From: Medicago truncatula
Lineage: Eukaryota > Streptophyta > Magnoliopsida > Fabales > Fabaceae
Direction of reading: 5' to 3'
DNA length: 64,000 nt
NCBI RefSeq assembly: GCF_003473485.1
Contig: NC_053047.1
Coordinates: 3,115,001-3,179,000, forward strand
The stretch's first letter is position 1. Each line of letters starts with the position of its first letter. The notes beneath the pieces are model-generated. The model ran no database searches and had not been told where the DNA came from. It saw only the letters and a program-made list of their open reading frames with translations. Below are positions 58,690 through 64,000 of this stretch, piece after piece. The position numbers were made by a program, and so were the translations under genes.

Positions 58690-58860
58690 TAGGCATGACA
58701 ATGGGGCGGGGGTGGGGACATGTTTTATCTTCCACGTCCCCATACCCTACTCTCATATACTTACTTGTTATCCTATCCATATCCAACGGAGATGCGAAAT
58801 CGAATCTCATCCCCATCCTCGCGGGTTCGGGTATCCTCGACCCATCTCATCCCCGCAGTG
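58690..58860. repeat. Second copy of the GGGGCGGGG dispersed repeat
   Basis: See 54420-54850. Here the left end AGGCATGACAATGGGGCGGG and the right part TCGCGGGTTCGGGTATCCTC are better preserved. Markedly GC-rich compared with both flanks. Confidence 0.5.
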
Positions 58861-59487
58861 GATAATATTTTTTTATAATATAAATAAAATATTTTCCAGC
58901 CCCGATCACAATCCAACAAAGAGATGATGATGATGATGATAGATGACTATGGTGATTGAGAAGAGAGAGGCCGAAAGTGTGAGATTTGAAAAGAGAAAAA
59001 AAGAGAACTATGATAAGTGAGTGTCGAGACTGATACTCTGACTGTGTGAGTAAAATAATTTAAGGTTTGAGTTTCCCTTTATATAAGTTTTGTTGCCATG
59101 CCTACTTATGATACTTCTCTTTCATTTTTAGTGTAAAAAATACAAGTTTTTTTTTTCTTCCGATTGTTGACGCCGACAAAAAAGATAGAAAAGCTAGTAG
59201 TCTTTTCTATAAGATAAGATAAGAAAATTAGCAAAACATTAAAAACTATAAATTTTTGGACTACAAGAAAATTAGTAAAACATAAGTATTAAAGAATATA
59301 ATTTTTTTGATAACTAAATATTCTATTCATAAAAAAAACTAAAGAATAATTTACAAAAATAAAAATAAAATATTAAAGATTTAGATTTGACCAAATTCAA
59401 ACAAAATATTGAAGAATAATAAATACAAAAGATTTGGTTTTGACCAAATTCAAAAGTAAAATAAAAAAATGTAGACACGTATTTAAC

Positions 59488-59575
59488 AATGCATTACCAC
59501 TTCATCAATTAATGAATATAAATAATAATTCATGTATTTTCATATTCATTAATTGATATGACAATACGTCATTGA
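59488..59575. repeat. Small fold-back element
   Basis: ATTACCACTTCATCAATTAA / TGAATAT on the left faces ATATTCATTAATTGATATGA on the right, with a short AT centre. Similar to 19388-19480. Confidence 0.55.
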
Positions 59576-59815
59576 ATATATGAGTAAAATAAGTTTACAC
59601 TGACGATGCATACAAATTAAATCTGAAAGAATATTATTAATTATAAGTTTTTTTTGACCCAATAAAAGTTTATTGAAATCCTTTCAAAAAAAAAAGTTTA
59701 TTTAAATGGTAAACAATTGACTCACTTACAAGACCGTGTTCGATTCTGGTTATCAATGAGAAAATTTCTTGATATCCTTCGTGATCCTAATGACTCACAT
59801 ACACTTTTTATTTTT

Positions 59816-59992
59816 GGGTTATGCTAACCGGTGCCCCTTAAACTTAAAAAAAAAAAGAGAATTATTACCAAAAAAAAGAAAACTATGTTGATTTTTGGTG
59901 GATTAATTACACAATTTTTAATGCAATAATTACTGTATAATTTCCTTTTTAGTATCCTTAATCAGTGCTCCAAGGGCACCGGTTAACATTTT
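59816..59992. repeat. Fold-back element with CCGGTGCCC ends
   Basis: Left TATGCTAACCGGTGCCCCTT is inverse to right AAGGGCACCGGTTAACATTT. About 175 bp, AT-rich centre. Confidence 0.65.
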
Positions 59993-60253
59993 ATCAAAAA
60001 TTAATTATATTAATTTAACAAACAAATGTTAATTCTATGCTATGACAATAGTTTCATTTTTTTAATTTTGCAAAACCTTTAAAAAAAAGAAAAAGAAATT
60101 TGTAAAAGTTTGTAAGAAAATATTTAAATTTTTATATTAAAGAAAATATATCTACTTCATCACTCACAAATACACAATCAAATGCATTCTTTGCGTTTTG
60201 CGTTTCGTTTGAACAATTGAAGAATTCATTTTGAAACAACAACAACTCTTTCT

Positions 60254-60318
60254 CATATATAAACCGTTTCAAAACCCTTATGTTTCATTTTCCCCCAAAT
60301 TCAAAACCCTAACCCTAA
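60254..60318 (+). promoter_or_regulatory. TATA box and telo-box of the PCFS4-like gene
   Basis: CATATATAAACC (60254-60265) is a plausible TATA box about 100 bp before the ATG at 60362. Between them, CAAAACCCTAACCCTAATTT (60303-60318 region) contains the plant telo-box AAACCCTAA, common in promoters and leaders of growth-linked housekeeping genes, followed by a CT-rich leader. Confidence 0.5.
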
Positions 60319-60361
60319 TTTCTCTCTCAATTTTCCCAATTTCTCAATTTCACACCCCACC

Positions 60362-63300
60362 ATGAGCAATGAGATTGTTCAAAAGCCTCCACCATCAATC
60401 CTCGTTGGTCGATTCAAAGCTTTGTTGAATCAACGTCGTGAAGAAGATCCTAGGTTGAGAAATTCGCAACCTTCAACAGAAGAAATTGTTCAGATTTACG
60501 AGCTTTTGTTGTCTGAACTCACGTGTAATGTTAAACCTATCATCACTGATCTTACTATCATTGCTGAACAACATCGTAATCATGCTAAAGGAATCGCTTT
60601 TGCTATTTGCAACCGTATTGTTGAGGTTTTTGTTTTTTACACCCCCTTTTGTAAAATTCCACACCATTGTTCAGATTAAGAGTTATTGTTGTTTTCATTG
60701 TTGTTAATTCAATTGTTGTCTATTTCATTGTTCTATTTGTTTTTTACTTTATGAATTTTGTTTATTGCTATTCGATAGGAAAAAGTTTCGATTTTTAGTT
60801 CATTTCATTTGATGGGTTTCACAGTTTTGGCGATTTTTTTTTATTTATAATAATTGTTCATTTGATTAATAATTGTTTATTTGGGAATTGGAAATTGAAA
60901 GTAATGATTTTGATGTAATTGTGATTGTGTTAAACCGATTAGTAGCATCTGGGCAATTGAAAATAATAAGGATTACATGGTATATAACTATTATATAACT
61001 ATAACTAATAATGAACGATGCTGTCAAATACCGGGTGTAGTGTAGCGGAATTTGAACAAACTACCGTCGTTTTGCGATTAGCTTTTTAGTTAAAGTGTTG
61101 TCAAATAGCAGCACTAGTCCTATAGCAGCACTGTAGCATAGCGGAATTTGAACAAACCACTGTTTTCCGCGATTTGTTATTGATAACATTGTTAACAAAT
61201 GCTAAAATTTAGAGATTCAAGTAAGTATAGTTAACCGTTAACACAATTGAGTAATTAAAAATCGATTTTCGGAACCTATAAAAGTGAAATACTTAGTGTA
61301 TCAATGGTGGATTATAGAAGCCAGGGCACATAATTTCGTGTAATAATAATGGGGTTTACGGCCTATGGTGGATATAATAGGAATTGAGGACGATAGTGGC
61401 TTGCACGAAATCTGCCATGTCGTACTGCCATGGCGGCAATTTGACAACACTGGAAATACTATACTATATTTAATTTTTAAAGGATTTAGGCAGGCATTTC
61501 ATCTGAAAAAAGGGAATTCGTTATTGTGCTTTTGCTGAAATGATTAAGTCTTTTGGTGACCTGCTCAAGTTGGAATACAGTGTTCCAAATCCTCACAGCT
61601 TTTCTTTTCTGTGAGTTTTTGTGCGTGCGTGCGTGTTATCTGAGTTACCTGTGTTTTAGGTTGCTTGTAGTAGAAATATATGAGAAAGAACATGGCTGCA
61701 ATTGAATGTTAAACAATTTTCTGATTAAATTGAATGATTTTGGAACATTAGCATATACTTGCTTGGAGTAAATATTAGGTTAAGTATATTGTTAGTCTTG
61801 CAGTCATGTATCACACATATTAGACTATTGATAATCCAGCTTACTTCATATATATTTCATGCCTATGTTAATATGTTATTTTTTAGCTATATTTATAGCG
61901 TAGTATATTTGCTGTTATTGTTTTTAGACAAGCTATTAACCAAGGTTGTGTATTACTAGTAGCTTATGCTAGAAGATTGTTGGGTTGCTGGTGTCATGTC
62001 ATCTACCTGACAGTTAGGTCAATTTGATAGAATTCTATCTATTATATATCTTGATTCTGTGTATATTCATTTCATCACTTTTGCATTTCAGAATAACCTA
62101 TCGTATTCTTACCAGTTTGCGTTCTCTCCCAAGCTTCATCACCACTTATCATTTTCTATGAATACCTATAATGCCAATTTTCAACCCTCTTACTACGTAA
62201 CACACACTTTTATCATTTCATACAAAGTATACAAAGTAACTAGTACATAGTTTGCTTTATCTTTGTCAACATTGGTGATTTCAGAGGCAGAATAATAAAA
62301 TTGTTTAATTATGATACTGATGCCTCTTCTAAGTTTATATGGGCGTAGTTTGCTCGTACCAATGAGAAATAAGTTTGATTCTTTGTTGGAAAAATCATAC
62401 AGGGACTCTTACAGAAGTATTGGTTCTTAACCTAACCCCGTATCAATTTTGATTTTTGAGATTAATTGTCACTAATCTCTTCTCTGAAATGGAAACTTTG
62501 TAAGAATTGGTTAAAGAATTCGGTAAATAACTGTGCAGTAAATCATTTTATAGTTGTCCAGAACACATAACTCATCATGCAAAATGTTGTCACTGACATG
62601 CCACTAAGTTTAGTGTGGAGACTGGAGAGTGATTCCTTTTTCTTTTCTATTTTTTCATTTACTATCTAGTTAATAGTTTGTAGTGTAAAATCAACGTCTC
62701 TATTATTATTCGAATCTCCGCTGTTTGTATCGTCTCCAATTGTTTATTTTTTTTCAGGTGTCTGCAGATCAAAAGCTACCTTCACTCTATCTCTTGGACA
62801 GTATTGTGAAGAATGTTGGCCAGGAATATGTTCGATACTTCTCGCAGCGTCTACCCGAAGTAGGTCATTTCGAGTTTATTGTAATTTGATTGAATTCTTA
62901 AATGATTTAATTCTGTTATTGAAACTTATAGTTCTATTGTCTGCCTAGGTTTTCTGCGTGGCATACAGACAAGTTGATCCAAGTTTACATTCTGCTATGC
63001 GACATCTCTTTGGTACCTGGTCAAAAGTCTTCCCTCCTTCTGTCTTACGGAAGATTGACGTGGAATTGCAATTTTCTAAACCAGTTAATAATCAACCATC
63101 AGGCGTTAATTCCCTTAGGGCTTCTGAATCTCCTCGACCAACTCATGGGATACATGTTAACCCAAGATACGTAAGACAAATAGAACACTCTACTTCAGTT
63201 ATTGATAGTGTAAGTTTTTTTCCCTTCAAATATGTACTCCTTACAAAATATTTTGGATGGAACTGCATCTCATTTAGTTGCGGATTTAATAAGGATGTGT

Positions 63301-64000
63301 TTGGCATCAATAATTTGCATATATTCAGAAAAAAAAGAAAAAGAAACTGATTGCATGTAACCAGAAGCCAATGTGATTTTTGTGGAAAATATCTTTATTT
63401 TGCGCAGATGCTTTGTGTCTCAGATTTTTTTTCTCTAGAATCTTATGTCTTAAAATATTTTAATTTCTGTTGAGGCAGTCAGTCTTAGATGACATATTAG
63501 ATACTTCTATTTCCTTGTATTCAGTAAGGACTTTGTTCTACGTGAAACTGGATTATGTTGCATCTGTTAGTTCCCTCTAGCAACAGATAACTCCTGCATA
63601 CTACTATAAGATGTATTCTGACAGTGTGTTGGTTTCATCCTCACAGGTTGCAGGTGAAAGGTTAGACTCAACAGGAACTGCTGGAAATGCAAATTTCGGT
63701 CTTCTTGCTAGTAAGATTAATCAATTTGTCCCAAGTAGGGTTGGAAGATCATCGTCACCACCAAGAATTGGACTTGATAGGCATATGCCCTCATATATGG
63801 ATGAATATTTAGCTGACAATTCTACTGGTAGGACAGTCGAGAGAGAATCTCCCCATCATGCTGTTGATTATGGCCTAGTTAAAGGATTAGGTAGAGAAGA
63901 AGAGTCGAGTGAGTGGTCGCGAAAGCCGTTTTCTGGTGATAGTCGGAAGAGATTTCAAACTTCTATGACATATAGCCTTAGTAACGGACAACCACGTCAA
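60362..64000 (+). CDS. PCFS4: PCFS4/Pcf11-type cleavage and polyadenylation factor, N-terminal part (3' end outside window)
   Basis: Subunit of the pre-mRNA 3'-end processing complex; it binds the RNA polymerase II C-terminal domain through its CID. Exons: 60362-60625, 62758-62859, 62949-63209, then 63647 to beyond 64000. All four begin in phase 0. The CID covers about residues 12-155 across the first three exons: [79 protein letters not shown] and [19 protein letters not shown]. Exon 4 is a Ser/Pro/Arg-rich low-complexity linker ([20 protein letters not shown]). In Arabidopsis PCFS4 affects flowering by alternative polyadenylation of FCA. Intron 1 (2.1 kb) contains repeats. PCFS4 rather than a paralogue is the best guess. 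Confidence 0.9.
61018..61195. repeat. Dispersed TGTCAAATAGC repeat, PCFS4-like intron 1
   Basis: GCTGTCAAATACCGG and GTGTTGTCAAATAGCAGCAC in direct order, with two GCGGAATTTGAACAAAC units and TTTTCCGCGATT. Same family as 17750-17925. A further relative with GCGGCAATTTGACAACACTG closes at about 61450. Confidence 0.65.

Larger units (their letters stand above)
52423..60253. other. Long intergenic region
   Basis: The start holds the RIC leader and promoter. Other contents are AT-rich DNA, SINE copies (56217-56290, 57546-57661), a block related to 45590-45790 (56455-56610), two stretches of GGGGCGGGG / CCCCGC character (54420-54850 and 58690-58860) that interrupt the AT background, a (GAT)n microsatellite at 58921-58942 and small fold-backs at 59488-59575 and 59816-59992. 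No gene is supported. Confidence 0.5.

Noticed and set aside
58589..58927. Open frames on both strands around 58.7 kb
   Set aside because: They come from the GC-rich dispersed repeat; no protein similarity recognised.

Overview
The window looks like a stretch of a legume nuclear genome, most probably Medicago truncatula or a close relative. The reasons are AT-rich intergenic DNA, short exons with GT-AG introns, tRNA-derived SINEs, Stowaway-type and Mutator-type miniature elements, and protein families typical of higher plants. The species is inferred; no search was possible. Exon coordinates were worked out by hand from reading frame, splice consensus and phase.

Layout. 1-1385 (+): 3' end of a phosphoribosylformylglycinamidine synthase gene (purine synthesis). 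2934-6035: a mosaic of broken gene pieces, namely an EGY3-like exon present twice, a mitochondrial small heat-shock-protein fragment and a SHAQKYF MYB fragment. 6.1-14.8 kb: repeat-rich DNA with miniature elements, SINEs, a cluster of GTTAAC palindromes and a long hairpin. 14.8-19.1 kb (+): a complete hypersensitive-induced-reaction (HIR) band-7 gene with an intron in its leader. 21.4-25.3 kb (-): a complete six-exon VDAC/porin gene. 29.2-31.6 kb (-): a complete six-exon short PIN auxin carrier (PIN8-like). 33.8-35.1 kb (-): a two-exon gene joining a pectate-lyase-type signal/N-terminal exon to 31 pentapeptide repeats. 38.1-39.9 kb (-): a complete three-exon pectate lyase, apparently the donor of that first exon and its promoter. 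41.9-42.3 kb (+): an S1-family (self-incompatibility protein homologue) pseudogene. 42.5-49.9 kb: repeats and nothing coding that I can support. 50.0-52.4 kb (-): a four-exon RIC protein with a CRIB motif. 52.4-60.3 kb: mostly empty. 60.4-64.0 kb (+): the 5' part of a PCFS4/Pcf11-type cleavage and polyadenylation factor gene, which runs off the window.

The genes do not form a pathway; each is an independent plant transcription unit. HIR, VDAC, FGAMS and PCFS4 look like housekeeping or signalling genes. PIN8-like, pectate lyase, RIC and the chimeric repeat gene all belong to families with known pollen or tip-growth roles, which may be coincidence.

The most interesting locus is 33843-35065. 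A duplicated promoter and first exon of the neighbouring pectate lyase have gained a new second exon made of exact 15-bp repeats in a compatible reading phase. This looks like a young chimeric gene for a secreted proline-rich protein.
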